Notes: generated by a model from the letters alone, not told the origin. A DNA stretch of 64,000 nt from Candidatus Latescibacterota bacterium (GCA_022821085.1 JAJEEG010000006.1:2067330-2131329); one strand, 5' to 3'; shown: positions 24,977 to 33,789, counted from the first letter of the stretch. Made by a program: numbers and translations.

Positions 24977-25333
24977 TCAGGAAAACTGCGCTTTGGCTGC
25001 GTCTGCCACCACGGCGAAGGCGGGCGGATCGTTGACGGCGAGTTCGGCAAGGAGTTTCCGGTCGATTTCGATCCGGGCCAGCTTCATGCCGTGTATGAGT
25101 TGACCGTACGTAAGGCCGTTGAGCCTTGCCGCCGCGTTGATCCGGGTGATCCACAGACGGCGGAAATCGCGCCGGCGCCGGCGGCGGTCGCGGTACGCGT
25201 AGGCCCAGCCCCGGTTGACGGCTTCGCGGGCCGTCCTGTAAAGCCGGTTGCGCCGGCCCCAGTATCCCCTGGCCAGTTTGATGGTCTTCTTGCGCCGCCT
25301 GTGCGAGGCGGCGGCATTTGTAGCACGTGGCAT
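24977..25333 (-). CDS. rplT: 50S ribosomal protein L20
   Basis: 118 residues, very basic. Typical L20 segments: [21 protein letters not shown], the [20 protein letters not shown] block and [16 protein letters not shown]20 starts large-subunit assembly and in several bacteria represses its own operon by binding the rpmI leader; no leader pseudoknot was examined here. Twelve bases from rpmI. Confidence 0.97.
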   Translation of the reverse strand: MPRATNAAASHRRRKKTIKLARGYWGRRNRLYRTAREAVNRGWAYAYRDRRRRRRDFRRLWITRINAAARLNGLTYGQLIHGMKLARIEIDRKLLAELAVNDPPAFAVVADAAKAQFS

Positions 25334-25345
25334 GTCTATTCCTTT

Positions 25346-25540
25346 TTAGTTCGGCATCATCCGCTTGAGGCGCGGCGTGTCGGCCTTGCTCGCCATGGCG
25401 GTGCCGCGAAGGCCTCTCGTGCGCTTGCCGTTCTTGGACAACTTATTGTGGGTCGCGTGGGAATGGCTGCGTTTGAACTTGCCGGAGGCGACCTTCTTGA
25501 AGCGTTTCGCCGCCGCTTTCAACGTCTTGATTTTCGGCAT
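25346..25540 (-). CDS. rpmI: 50S ribosomal protein L35
   Basis: 64 residues. It begins [20 protein letters not shown] and contains the family block [18 protein letters not shown]. Normal length. Lies between infC and rplT in the standard translation operon. Confidence 0.97.
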   Translation of the reverse strand: MPKIKTLKAAAKRFKKVASGKFKRSHSHATHNKLSKNGKRTRGLRGTAMASKADTPRLKRMMPN

Positions 25541-25556
25541 GATCTACTCCTGGTAT

Positions 25557-26069
25557 CTACCTGGGCATGAGGACCAGCGACATGCTGCGCCCTTCCAGCC
25601 TGGGCCGCTGTTCGATGGTGCCCACGTCTTCCAGTATCTGCGCCATGTGCTCCAGTTTCCGCTGGCCCAGTTCCACGTGCGTCATTTCACGGCCCCAGAA
25701 CCGCACGGACACCTTGACCTTGTTCCCGTGCTTCAGGAAATCGCGGGCCTGGGCGGCGCGATACTCCAGGTCGTGTTCGCTGATCTTGGGCGTCTTGAAG
25801 CGGATTTCCTTCAACTGCGTCACGTGCTGCTTCTTGCGCGATTCCTTCACCCGCTTGCTCTGCTCGTACTTGTACTTGCCAAAGTCCATGATCTTGCAGA
25901 CGGGCGGGCGGGCATCGGGCGACACTTCCACGAGGTCGAGGTCTGCGCCGGACGCAAGCTGCAGGGCCTCCCTGGTCTCCATGATGCCGACCTGCTCGCC
26001 TTCCGCGCTGATCACCCGCACCTGGGGCACGCGAATCATTCCGTTGACTCTGACGGTTCTCTTTTGAAT
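25557..26069 (-). CDS. infC: Translation initiation factor IF-3, AUU start
   Basis: 170 residues. IF-3N (IRVPQVRVISAEGEQVGIMETREAL), linker and IF-3C (KEIRFKTPKISEHDLEYRAAQARDFL) are intact. The conserved basic N-terminal arm (QKRTVRVNG) lies upstream of the first ATG (26039), so the true start is ATT at 26069, preceded by GGGAGG with 6-base spacing. An AUU start is the known device by which IF-3, which rejects such codons, represses its own synthesis in E. coli. Downstream of thrS by 31 bases. Confidence 0.95.
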   Translation of the reverse strand: MQKRTVRVNGMIRVPQVRVISAEGEQVGIMETREALQLASGADLDLVEVSPDARPPVCKIMDFGKYKYEQSKRVKESRKKQHVTQLKEIRFKTPKISEHDLEYRAAQARDFLKHGNKVKVSVRFWGREMTHVELGQRKLEHMAQILEDVGTIEQRPRLEGRSMSLVLMPR

Positions 26070-26100
26070 GGCGTTCCTCCCGGATCCTTGTGAATTCGAT

Positions 26101-28044
26101 TCAATCCGCCGCCTGGACGGTCCGGTCTGACCGGACGATCCGGGCGATTTCTTCTTCTATCTCGCCGATCAGGCCTTCCACCGGCATGTTCCCCTGGTCG
26201 CCCATGCCGTGACGGCGTACGGACACGTCGCCGGCCGCCATCTCACGGGCCCCGGCAATGGCCATGAAGGGGATCTTCTTCGTCTCCGCCTCGCGGATCT
26301 TGTATCCGACTTTCTCGTTTCTCACGTCCGTCTCGACCCGGATTCCCGCGTCTTCGAGCCTGCGCGCCACTCCGCGGACATAGTCGGCCTGGTGTTCCGA
26401 AATGCCGATCACGACCACCTGGACCGGCGCGAGCCAGGTCGGGAACGCACCGGCGCAGTGCTCGATGTACACGCCGAGGAACCGTTCCAGGCTTCCGAGA
26501 ATGGCGCGGTGGATCATGACGGGCCGGGCGGGCTTGCCCGATTCGGTAATGTACTCCAGGTCGAAGAGCTCCGGCATGTTGAAATCCAGCTGGCACGTAC
26601 CCAGTTGCCAGGGGCGCTGCAGGGCGTCCTTCACGAAGAAATCCACTTTCGGTCCGTAAAAGGCCGCCTCTCCAGGCGCCACCTCGTAGTCCACGCCCAG
26701 GCTGTCCAGCACGCGGGCCAGGGTCTCCTCCGCCTGGTCCCACAGCTCGTCGGAACCGGCGCGCTTGGCAGATCGCGTGGACAGGTGGATCACAGTGTCT
26801 TCGAATCCGAGCGTGGTATAGGCCTCCCGCAGCATTGTCATGAAATCGTCGACTTCGTCCCGGATCTGGTCCGGCCGGCAGAAGATGTGGGCATCGTCCT
26901 GCGAAAAGGAGCGTACCCGCATCAGGCCGGCCGTCACCCCGGAACGCTCGTGCCGGTGCAACCGGGCGAAATCGGCGTACCGGATGGGCAGATCACGGTA
27001 GGAATGGTGGCCCGCCGCATACATGAGACAGTGGCTGGGACAGTTCATCGGCTTGGGCGCGTATTCCCGGTCGTCGGCGTTTATGGTGAACATCTCGTCC
27101 CAGAAATGCTCATAGTGGCCGGAGGTCTTCCACAGGCCGGCTTCGTAGATCAGCGGCGTGATGACTTCGTCGTACCCATACCTGTTATATAGTTCGCGCA
27201 CATAGTCGGTCAGGGCGTTGTAGACCCGGGCGCCTTTCGGGAAGAAGAAGGGCGACGCCGGCGCATAGGGATGGAACATGAACAGCCCGAGCTGCCTGCC
27301 CAGCTTGCGGTGGTCCCGCCGTTCGGCCTCTGCGCGCCGTTCCAGGTACTCGTCCAGGTCCTTTCGGCGGGGATAGGACACGCCGTATATCCGCTGCAGG
27401 CTCTGGTTGTTCTCGTCCCCGTGCCAGTAGGCGGCCGCGACGCTGAGCAGCTTGAAGGCCTTGATCTTTCCGGTCGACGGGATGTGCGGACCCCGGCAGA
27501 GGTCGATGAAATCCCCCTGTTCGTAGATGCTGATCACCTCGTCCTCGGCGAGGTCGTCGATCATCTCGACCTTGTAGGACTCGCCCCGCTCGTTGAAAAG
27601 GGCGCGGGCATCCTCGCGGGAGAGCTCGCGGCGCCGGATGGGCATGTCCGCCTGGGACAGCTCGACCATGCGGCCCTCGATGCGCTCGAGATCATCGGTC
27701 GTGAACGGCTCCGGCATATCGAAGTCATAGTAGAATCCCTCTTCGATCGGAGGACCGATGGTCAGCTGCGCTTCGGGGTACAGCTCCTTGGTGGCCTGGG
27801 CCATCAGGTGTGTCGTGCTGTGCCAGTACACTTCCCGGCCCTCGGGATTGCTGAAGGTCAGCACCTCCAGGGAGGCGTCCCCGTCAAGCCGGTGGTCCAG
27901 GTCGACCTGGGCACCGTCGATCTTGGCGGCGAGCGCCGCCTTGCCCAGACCGGGACCAATGCGCGCCACCGCGTCCATGACCGTCGATCCCTGCTCCATT
28001 TCGATCTGACCGCCGTCGGGAAGCGTAATCCTGACGTTTTTCAA
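26101..28044 (-). CDS. thrS: Threonyl-tRNA synthetase
   Basis: 647 residues. N-terminal TGS domain (to about 65), second additional (editing) domain with HSTTHLMAQATKELYP and a Cys-containing ICRGPH-type motif (DLCRGPHIPSTG), class II core with motif 2 (ARLHRHERSGVTAGLMRVRSFSQDDAH region) and motif 3 (MIHRAILGSLERFLG), and the C-terminal anticodon domain. The start is TTG 28044, with AGGAG 7 bases upstream; no ATG is available near the conserved start MKNVRITLPDG. Heads the thrS-infC-rpmI-rplT-pheST operon. Confidence 0.96.
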   Translation of the reverse strand: MKNVRITLPDGGQIEMEQGSTVMDAVARIGPGLGKAALAAKIDGAQVDLDHRLDGDASLEVLTFSNPEGREVYWHSTTHLMAQATKELYPEAQLTIGPPIEEGFYYDFDMPEPFTTDDLERIEGRMVELSQADMPIRRRELSREDARALFNERGESYKVEMIDDLAEDEVISIYEQGDFIDLCRGPHIPSTGKIKAFKLLSVAAAYWHGDENNQSLQRIYGVSYPRRKDLDEYLERRAEAERRDHRKLGRQLGLFMFHPYAPASPFFFPKGARVYNALTDYVRELYNRYGYDEVITPLIYEAGLWKTSGHYEHFWDEMFTINADDREYAPKPMNCPSHCLMYAAGHHSYRDLPIRYADFARLHRHERSGVTAGLMRVRSFSQDDAHIFCRPDQIRDEVDDFMTMLREAYTTLGFEDTVIHLSTRSAKRAGSDELWDQAEETLARVLDSLGVDYEVAPGEAAFYGPKVDFFVKDALQRPWQLGTCQLDFNMPELFDLEYITESGKPARPVMIHRAILGSLERFLGVYIEHCAGAFPTWLAPVQVVVIGISEHQADYVRGVARRLEDAGIRVETDVRNEKVGYKIREAETKKIPFMAIAGAREMAAGDVSVRRHGMGDQGNMPVEGLIGEIEEEIARIVRSDRTVQAAD

Positions 28045-28140
28045 TGACTGACTCCTGCGTTGATCCGCTGCATTTACACGCTGGACCAGGCTCGACCGAC
28101 CGATTCCACAAGGCCTTTCTACCTACCGGACAAACAGAAA

Positions 28141-28169
28141 AAAATACAGCGCGCACCGGGATTTGTCAA
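28141..28169 (-). promoter_or_regulatory. Predicted promoter of the thrS translation operon
   Basis: On the minus strand TTGACA (28169-28164) and TATTTT (28146-28141) are 17 bases apart. The leader to the TTG start would be about 90 nt. No T-box-like features were seen in it. Confidence 0.75.
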
Positions 28170-28195
28170 TAGATTTACCTTGTTCCAAAATCCCC

Positions 28196-29662
28196 TCAGT
28201 GTTCGAACAGGCTGCCCATCATATCACTGTAGGAACGCCGGCCGTCGGCCACGTTCTTGCTGATCCTCGAATGCTGGTGCAGGCCCTCGAGCAGGAACTC
28301 CATGGCGACGGACAGTTCCGCCCGGTTTTCCGTCCGGACGTGCCGGCCGGCCAGCTTCCGCAACCCGTCGACGCCGTTCAGCGCGCCATAATAGGATTTG
28401 TCGTCCATGGTGTCCGAAATCTCGACCGTCTGTCCTTCTTCAAACCAGGCGAGGACTTCCTGGTAGCACGCGCCGCGCTCATCAACTTCGCCGTCTTCGC
28501 CGTAGACCGCGGGGAAGTAGTGTCCGAAGACTTCCTTCACGGCCCGTCCGATCAGCGCCTCGGCCACTTTGACCTCGCCTTCCTGCTCGCCCTCGTACAC
28601 GAGTTCCAGCTTGCCCGTCATCGCCGGGATCACGGCGGACAGGTCGCACATGCGGGGCACGACGGACCGTTTGCCGTGCAGGATGCATCGCTTCTCGACC
28701 TGGCTGACCAGGTTTTCCATGGCGGCGATGGTCATGCGCGTGCTTACGCCGGAGGTCTGGTCGATGAACTCGCTGCTCCGGGCCTGGAACGCGATCTCCT
28801 CCACGGTTTCACGCAGGAAGGACGGCATGTCGACCCGCACGCCGCCGGGCCGTTCGGTCCAGGCCTCCTGGTCGGTAATGGCCATGGCATATTCGCGGCT
28901 GACGGGATAGTGGGTCAGAATCTGCGAATCGATCCGGTCCTTGAGCGGGGTGATGATGGTCCCGCGGTTGGTATAGTCTTCCGGGTTCGCCGAGAAGACG
29001 ATCATCACGTCCAGGGGGATCCGCACCGGGAATCCCCGGATCTGGATGTCCTTCTCTTCCATGATGTTCAGCAGGCCGACCTGGATGCGGGGCTGTAGAT
29101 CGGGCAGTTCGTTCACGGCGAAAATGCCCCGGTTCATCCTCGGGATGATGCCGAAGTGGATCACGCCCTCGTGGGCGTAGTGGAGCCGCTGGGAGGCCGC
29201 TTTGATGGGATCGATGTCGCCGATCAGGTCGGAAATGGTCACGTCGGGCGTGGCCAGCTTCTCGCCGTAACGCCGCGACCTGCCGATCCATTCGATGGGG
29301 GTGTCGTCCCCGTGTTCGGACACGAGGTCCCGGGCGCGCCGGCTGACGGGCGCGTAGGGGGAACTGTTGATCTCGCAGCCCGCGATCACGGGCAGGTACT
29401 CGTCGAGCAGCGTGACCAGGGCTCTCAGGATGCGGGTCTTCGCCTGGCCCCGCAGCCCGAGGAGAATGAAGTCGTGCCGGGACAGGATCGCGTTGACCAG
29501 TTCGGGGATGACGGTCTGATCGTATCCGACGATGCCGGGAAAGACCTGCTCGCCGCGGGCAAGCTTGACCATCAGGTTGTCCCGCATCTCGTCCTTGACG
29601 GTCCGTTGCGGATATCCCATGCCGCGCAGCGCACCGATGGTCGTGGCAGCGGTGTATTCCAT
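28196..29662 (-). CDS. AAA+ ATPase of the magnesium-chelatase-I/MoxR type
   Basis: 488 residues. The P-loop is LLGLRGQAKTR (near 88), with Ala where most ATPases have Gly before the Lys. Walker B and sensor regions include GIFAVNELPDL and MIVFSANPEDYTNRG, followed by a C-terminal helical lid. MoxR/ChlI ATPases usually remodel targets together with a von Willebrand factor A protein; none is encoded nearby, and there is no chlorophyll or cobalamin gene, so chelatase activity is not implied. Divergent from the membrane-protein gene at 29851. Confidence 0.8.
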   Translation of the reverse strand: MEYTAATTIGALRGMGYPQRTVKDEMRDNLMVKLARGEQVFPGIVGYDQTVIPELVNAILSRHDFILLGLRGQAKTRILRALVTLLDEYLPVIAGCEINSSPYAPVSRRARDLVSEHGDDTPIEWIGRSRRYGEKLATPDVTISDLIGDIDPIKAASQRLHYAHEGVIHFGIIPRMNRGIFAVNELPDLQPRIQVGLLNIMEEKDIQIRGFPVRIPLDVMIVFSANPEDYTNRGTIITPLKDRIDSQILTHYPVSREYAMAITDQEAWTERPGGVRVDMPSFLRETVEEIAFQARSSEFIDQTSGVSTRMTIAAMENLVSQVEKRCILHGKRSVVPRMCDLSAVIPAMTGKLELVYEGEQEGEVKVAEALIGRAVKEVFGHYFPAVYGEDGEVDERGACYQEVLAWFEEGQTVEISDTMDDKSYYGALNGVDGLRKLAGRHVRTENRAELSVAMEFLLEGLHQHSRISKNVADGRRSYSDMMGSLFEH

Positions 29663-29740
29663 GTGCTCCCGGGCGTCCGTAAAAGGGATGGATTCGAGGG
29701 GAGGATCCGTGCCGTGGATTTCCCTTCCGACAGTCGACGG

Positions 29741-29769
29741 ATTCTATCCCGCGAGGCCCGTCCTGTCAA
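29741..29769 (-). promoter_or_regulatory. Predicted promoter of the AAA+ ATPase gene
   Basis: On the minus strand TTGACA (29769-29764) and TAGAAT (29746-29741) are 17 bases apart. It is back to back with a plus-strand promoter about 45 bases away. Confidence 0.75.
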
Positions 29770-29813
29770 CCCTTTTTTAGCTTCTCCCGGAGGCCGGCGC
29801 GCCGCCTTTTCCT

Positions 29814-29842
29814 TTGACTTGGACGGGCCTGTCGGCTATGTT
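29814..29842 (+). promoter_or_regulatory. Predicted promoter for a possibly leaderless mRNA
   Basis: TTGACT (29814-29819) and TATGTT (29837-29842) are 17 bases apart. Transcription would start near 29849-29851, on top of the ATG at 29851. Confidence 0.6.
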
Positions 29843-29850
29843 GAATGGTC

Positions 29851-30843
29851 ATGAAGAACGTGATCCACGCAGCGCTCACCGCGTCGCTGGCCGTCGCGCT
29901 GGTTGCCGTGGGCCTGGTCGAATTGCGCTGGCACGTCATCGAACGGTTCGTCGGCGCGTACATGGACGCCCGCAACGATTCCCGCGACCGGCTGGAGCGG
30001 TTCGTCGACCAGGAGAGCCGGACCAACCAGGCGCTGGAGACGGCGAACGAATTGATCGAGCAGCGCAGCCAGTTCGCGCTGGACCCGGAAGAGGATCCCG
30101 GACGGACGGACGCCGGGTTCGCTTCGCCGTCCGACGTCGTCCGGCTGGAACGCGGGCACAAGCTGATCATGACCCGGGACCGTTTCCTGGCCATGCCCGA
30201 ATGGTTGACCGGCGCCGACTACCCTCCCGGGACCGGTAACGCGGACCGGACCGGCTTCAGGCCATATGAGCCGGTGGTCACGCCCGTCGCCACGGGGCCG
30301 GACGAGCCGGCCGGCACCTCCGCCGGCACCCCCGCCGAGAGCGCGGGAAGCCCGGAGGACGCACCCGTTGCCGCGGGGGCGGATTCAGTTTCCCGGCCAC
30401 AGGCGGCCTTCGAACCCGATTCCCTCGCCGCCTGGACGCGCACGGTCGTCATCCGCCCGGGCTGGATACGGCGGGGCGAGGTCTACATGGTGGACGACGA
30501 CAACTACATCCTGCACCGCATGCCCATATCGGCCGGGCAATTCGATCTCATCGACGCATATGCTTCGGCGTCCGAAGGACGGATGCACGAGGACATGGAG
30601 CACGTGTACGAGGCCGGGGTGTTCTTCGACACGCTGCGGAGCCTGGACATGGAAATGCGGGACGAGATCATCGATCCGATCAGGTTCAGAGACCTGGAAG
30701 AGACCGCGCAGCGGGTAGGCGTATCGGAGAACCAGCGGATCATCCAGATCGAACGGCTGGTCGACGGGCAGATCGCCGTGGTCACCATACCGGTGTCCGC
30801 GGACCTGTTCGTGGAACTGTACGTGGCGCTCGGAGCGCTTTGA
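29851..30843 (+). CDS. Single-pass membrane protein of unknown function upstream of a penicillin-binding protein
   Basis: 330 residues, unrecognised. It has an N-terminal membrane helix (AALTASLAVALVAVGLVEL), a charged periplasmic helix, a Pro/Ala/Gly/Thr-rich linker about residues 130-180 (VATGPDEPAGTSAGTPAESA), then a folded-looking C-terminal domain (WIRRGEVYMVDDDNYILHRM to the end). ATG 29851 is chosen because the predicted transcript starts there; ATG 29845 is in frame two codons upstream and neither has a Shine-Dalgarno. It lies 31 bases before the class A PBP and is probably co-transcribed, so a cell-wall role is a reasonable guess. Confidence 0.7.
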   Translation: MKNVIHAALTASLAVALVAVGLVELRWHVIERFVGAYMDARNDSRDRLERFVDQESRTNQALETANELIEQRSQFALDPEEDPGRTDAGFASPSDVVRLERGHKLIMTRDRFLAMPEWLTGADYPPGTGNADRTGFRPYEPVVTPVATGPDEPAGTSAGTPAESAGSPEDAPVAAGADSVSRPQAAFEPDSLAAWTRTVVIRPGWIRRGEVYMVDDDNYILHRMPISAGQFDLIDAYASASEGRMHEDMEHVYEAGVFFDTLRSLDMEMRDEIIDPIRFRDLEETAQRVGVSENQRIIQIERLVDGQIAVVTIPVSADLFVELYVALGAL

Positions 30844-30874
30844 TCCGTCCACCGCGGACGGACCGGGATAGGCG

Positions 30875-33283
30875 ATGGACTTCTCAACAGAATACCGGGA
30901 AACCCCGATCGCTCGGTCATTCAGGTATATCCGGCGCGTGGTATACGCAGGATCGGCCGTGTTGCTGTTCGGTGCGCTCGTGGCCGTCGTGCTGTTCTAC
31001 CTCACCGTGCCGTCCATTCCCCGCCTTCCGGACGACCTGAACGACATCTTCGGACGGATGACCCGCATCTACGCCGAAGACCAGGAGGGCAATCCCCGCC
31101 TGGTGCATACCCTGGGCGGCCATCGCCGGGTCGCGCTGGAGGAAATCGCGCCGGTGTTCCGGGACGCGATCATCGCCACCGAGGACGCCGATTTCTTCCA
31201 TCACCGGGGCGTGGACAAGCCCGGCATCGTCCGGGCCTTCGTGACCAATCTCCGCGAGGGCCAGATCCTGGGACAGGGCGCGAGCACGATCACCCAGCAG
31301 CTGGCGCGCCACCTCTTCTTCACCCGTGAGAAGGTATGGATCCGCAAGATCCGCGAAGCCATGGCCTCCATGCAGATCGAGGCGAGGTTCAGCAAGGACG
31401 AGATCCTGTCCGCCTACTGCAACAACATGTATTTCGGCGCCGACGCCTACGGCGTGGAAGAGGCCGCGCAACGGTTCTTCAGCAAGCGCGCGAGCGAGCT
31501 CACGCTCGGCGAGTCCGCGCTGCTCGCCGGGCTGGTCCAGCGGCCGAGCGACTACAACCCCTACTACCGCATGGACCGTGCGCTCAGCCGCAGGGAGACC
31601 GTGTTCCGCCGCATGATGGACAACGGGTACATCACGGAGGAAGATGCCGCCCTGGCCCGGGAGGAAGAGATCACGCTCAAGGGAACGAGCATCGGGCCGG
31701 CCAGAGGGCCTTATTATCTCGATTACGTCGAAGACCTCCTGATCCGGCGCTTCGGCAGCAACCTGGTCTACAACGGCGGACTTACCGTGCACATCGCCAT
31801 GGACCTGGACTTGCAGGAACTCGCCGAGGAGACCATCAGCAACCGGATGACCTACGTGGATTCACTGGTCGGCGACCCGGCCTACGAAACGGCCACGGCG
31901 GACGAGCGGAAGCAGGCGCTTGAGGCGGCGCTGGTCGCCGTCGACACGCGCACCGGGGCGGTACGGGCCCTGGCCGGGGGCCGCGACTACACCGCGAGCG
32001 AATTCAACCGGGCCGTCGAGAGCAACCGGCAACCGGGGTCCGGCTTCAAGCCGGTCGTCTACCTGGCGGCGCTGGACCACCTGGGTTATTCCGCCAAAAC
32101 GGTCGTGGTGGACGAGCCCGTGGCCTATACCACCGAACTGGGAGATCTCTGGGAACCGCAGAACTTCACCCGGGAGTACGAGGGACCCGTTATCCTCAAG
32201 CGGGCCTTCATGCGGTCGATCAACGTGGTCTCCGCGAAGCTGGTCAGCGAAGTCGGTCCCTCGACGGTCATCGAGTACGCCCGCCGGCTGGGCATCACCA
32301 GCCCGCTGGAGCCCATCCTCTCCCTGGCGCTGGGCACCAACGGCGTCTCGCCCCTGGAGATGGCTTCCGCCTACTCCGTGTTCGCCACGGGCGGGATCTA
32401 CCACAGGCCCTACGTCATCACCCGCGTGGAAGATTCCGAGGGCAGGGTGATCGCGGAAACCGAACCGGAATCGCGGCGCGTGATCAGCGAGCAGTCCGCG
32501 TACCTGATGCTCGACCTCCTGCGCGGCGTCATAAGCGGCGGCACGGGGGTCGGCGCACGCTATAGATATGGTTTCACGGCCCCGAGCGGCGGGAAGACGG
32601 GGACTTCAAGCGAATCCAGGGACGTCTGGTTCAATGGTTTTACAAAAGACCTCGCGACATCCGTCTGGGTGGGATACGACGATGCCCGGCCCCTCCTGTC
32701 CATCGTGGAAGACGAGGAGATAACCGGCGCTTCGGGCGCCATACCCGTCTGGGCACCCTTCATGAAACAGGCCACGGCGCTGCAGGAGCAGCGTGAAGTC
32801 CAGGCGTCGATGGCGGCGGCCGATTCCGCGAGCGGACGGCTGGCCGTTCTTCCGGCGGAAGGCGGCGGCGAGGGCGGCAGACCGGAAGCCGGGGCAGAAA
32901 CGGCCGCGGACGAGGAAGCGAAACCTCCGCCGGCTTTCCCCATGCCGCTGGGCATCGAAAAGATCCGCGTCGACTTCCGCACAGGCCGGCTGTCCCGGGA
33001 CCTGGAGCGCTCCCTGGTCGTAACCGTCCGGGGCACGAATCCCAGAGTAAGGACGGAGATGGCCCCGCCGGACGGGGCCGCACCCGAAGAGACCGGTTTG
33101 CTGGAGCCGGACGGACCAGCAGACGGCACCGCACCCGAAGAGACCGGTTTGCTGGAGCCGGCGGCGCCTGAGGAGCCCCCTGGCCAGGCCGGCCGGACCA
33201 TCCAGGATACCCGGTCCGGACATGACGGACCAGTTGGACCAGGCGAAACAGGCGGACCAATCGGACCAGGCGGGCCAGGCTGA
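30875..33283 (+). CDS. Class A penicillin-binding protein (bifunctional PBP1A type)
   Basis: 802 residues. A cytoplasmic tail and membrane helix (about 20-45) precede the GT51 glycosyltransferase domain (catalytic Glu in ATEDADFFHHRGVD; GQGASTITQQLARHLF) and the transpeptidase domain. The latter has SxxK (PGSGFKP), SxN (RSINVVS) and KTG (GGKTGTS). It polymerises and cross-links peptidoglycan in the periplasm. After the transpeptidase (about residue 625) comes an Ala/Glu/Pro/Gly-rich tail of about 170 residues. The tail contains an in-frame 17-residue duplication (APEETGLLEP) and a collagen-like end (GPVGPGETGGPIGPGGPG). The tail looks repeat-generated. Confidence 0.94.
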   Translation: MDFSTEYRETPIARSFRYIRRVVYAGSAVLLFGALVAVVLFYLTVPSIPRLPDDLNDIFGRMTRIYAEDQEGNPRLVHTLGGHRRVALEEIAPVFRDAIIATEDADFFHHRGVDKPGIVRAFVTNLREGQILGQGASTITQQLARHLFFTREKVWIRKIREAMASMQIEARFSKDEILSAYCNNMYFGADAYGVEEAAQRFFSKRASELTLGESALLAGLVQRPSDYNPYYRMDRALSRRETVFRRMMDNGYITEEDAALAREEEITLKGTSIGPARGPYYLDYVEDLLIRRFGSNLVYNGGLTVHIAMDLDLQELAEETISNRMTYVDSLVGDPAYETATADERKQALEAALVAVDTRTGAVRALAGGRDYTASEFNRAVESNRQPGSGFKPVVYLAALDHLGYSAKTVVVDEPVAYTTELGDLWEPQNFTREYEGPVILKRAFMRSINVVSAKLVSEVGPSTVIEYARRLGITSPLEPILSLALGTNGVSPLEMASAYSVFATGGIYHRPYVITRVEDSEGRVIAETEPESRRVISEQSAYLMLDLLRGVISGGTGVGARYRYGFTAPSGGKTGTSSESRDVWFNGFTKDLATSVWVGYDDARPLLSIVEDEEITGASGAIPVWAPFMKQATALQEQREVQASMAAADSASGRLAVLPAEGGGEGGRPEAGAETAADEEAKPPPAFPMPLGIEKIRVDFRTGRLSRDLERSLVVTVRGTNPRVRTEMAPPDGAAPEETGLLEPDGPADGTAPEETGLLEPAAPEEPPGQAGRTIQDTRSGHDGPVGPGETGGPIGPGGPG
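33078..33161. repeat. 33-bp direct repeat, 51-bp period, in the PBP C-terminal tail
   Basis: Two perfect 33-bp copies (33078-33110 and 33129-33161) start CCGCACCCGAAGAGACCGG. The 51-base period is 17 codons, so the duplication keeps the frame and repeats APEETGLLEP. Confidence 0.9.
33226..33280. repeat. GGACCAGGC-type 9-bp degenerate repeat at the 3' end of the PBP gene
   Basis: Successive GGACCA/GGCGGACCA units with small interruptions encode a Gly-Pro-rich terminus just before the stop at 33283. The core matches the array in the beta-propeller gene (35056-35136). Confidence 0.7.
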
Positions 33284-33334
33284 CCGGTTGATCAATAGGG
33301 TTGGCGTTGGAAGGCCGAGGGACTGCGCCGTGGA

Positions 33335-33610
33335 TCAGTTCCTGTGCGGGTGCTCAGGCCCGGACCGGTTGCGGTCGATCGCTTCCCGGACCGCGGGAAT
33401 CAGGAATACGTTTTCCAGGGGGAATTCGGAGAAGGCGCGGCCGAGGAGGTTGATCCGGCCGTCGGTGTCGAGCCGCTTGTTGATGACGATATGGTACATG
33501 CCGCGGTACCGGCACAGCCCGCCGTCGCCGTCCAGCTTGCCGTAGCGGACCCGGATCGACATCCGTTCCGCCAGGTCTTCGAATTCCTGCAAAAGGGTCG
33601 TACTGTCCAT
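33335..33610 (-). CDS. Small conserved-looking protein of unknown function
   Basis: 91 residues beginning MDSTTLLQEFEDLAERM. It contains RYGKLDGDGGLCRYRG and MYHIVINKRLDTDGRINLLG. The short alpha/beta protein has no signal or membrane segment. ATG 33610 is chosen over GTG 33619; neither has a clear Shine-Dalgarno. The gene has its own good promoter and converges on the PBP gene. I do not recognise a family. Confidence 0.7.
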   Translation of the reverse strand: MDSTTLLQEFEDLAERMSIRVRYGKLDGDGGLCRYRGMYHIVINKRLDTDGRINLLGRAFSEFPLENVFLIPAVREAIDRNRSGPEHPHRN

Positions 33611-33727
33611 GGCGCACACGAAGGCAAGACGATCCGCTGTAGCCCGCCGGTCCTGAAAACTCCCTTTGAAGCCGCGGATCGGACTCCGACTCGCACGTCG
33701 CTGTTACAGGACGCTTTAATGAGTCGT

Positions 33728-33756
33728 AACATATACCGGTCGCCGTCACGGGTCAA
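33728..33756 (-). promoter_or_regulatory. Predicted promoter of the 91-residue protein gene
   Basis: On the minus strand TTGACC (33756-33751) and TATGTT (33733-33728) are 17 bases apart. Start near 33720, leader about 110 nt. Confidence 0.6.
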
Positions 33757-33789
33757 GTCCCGATGTGCCTTCGAGGGAGAACAAAACAC

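Noticed and set aside
28045-28140. T-box or other riboswitch ahead of thrS
   Set aside because: The predicted leader is only about 90 nt, with no T-box sequence or terminator/antiterminator pair seen.
28196-29662. Magnesium chelatase for chlorophyll or cobalamin
   Set aside because: No BchD/H or cob genes are nearby and this ATPase branch is widespread in non-phototrophs.
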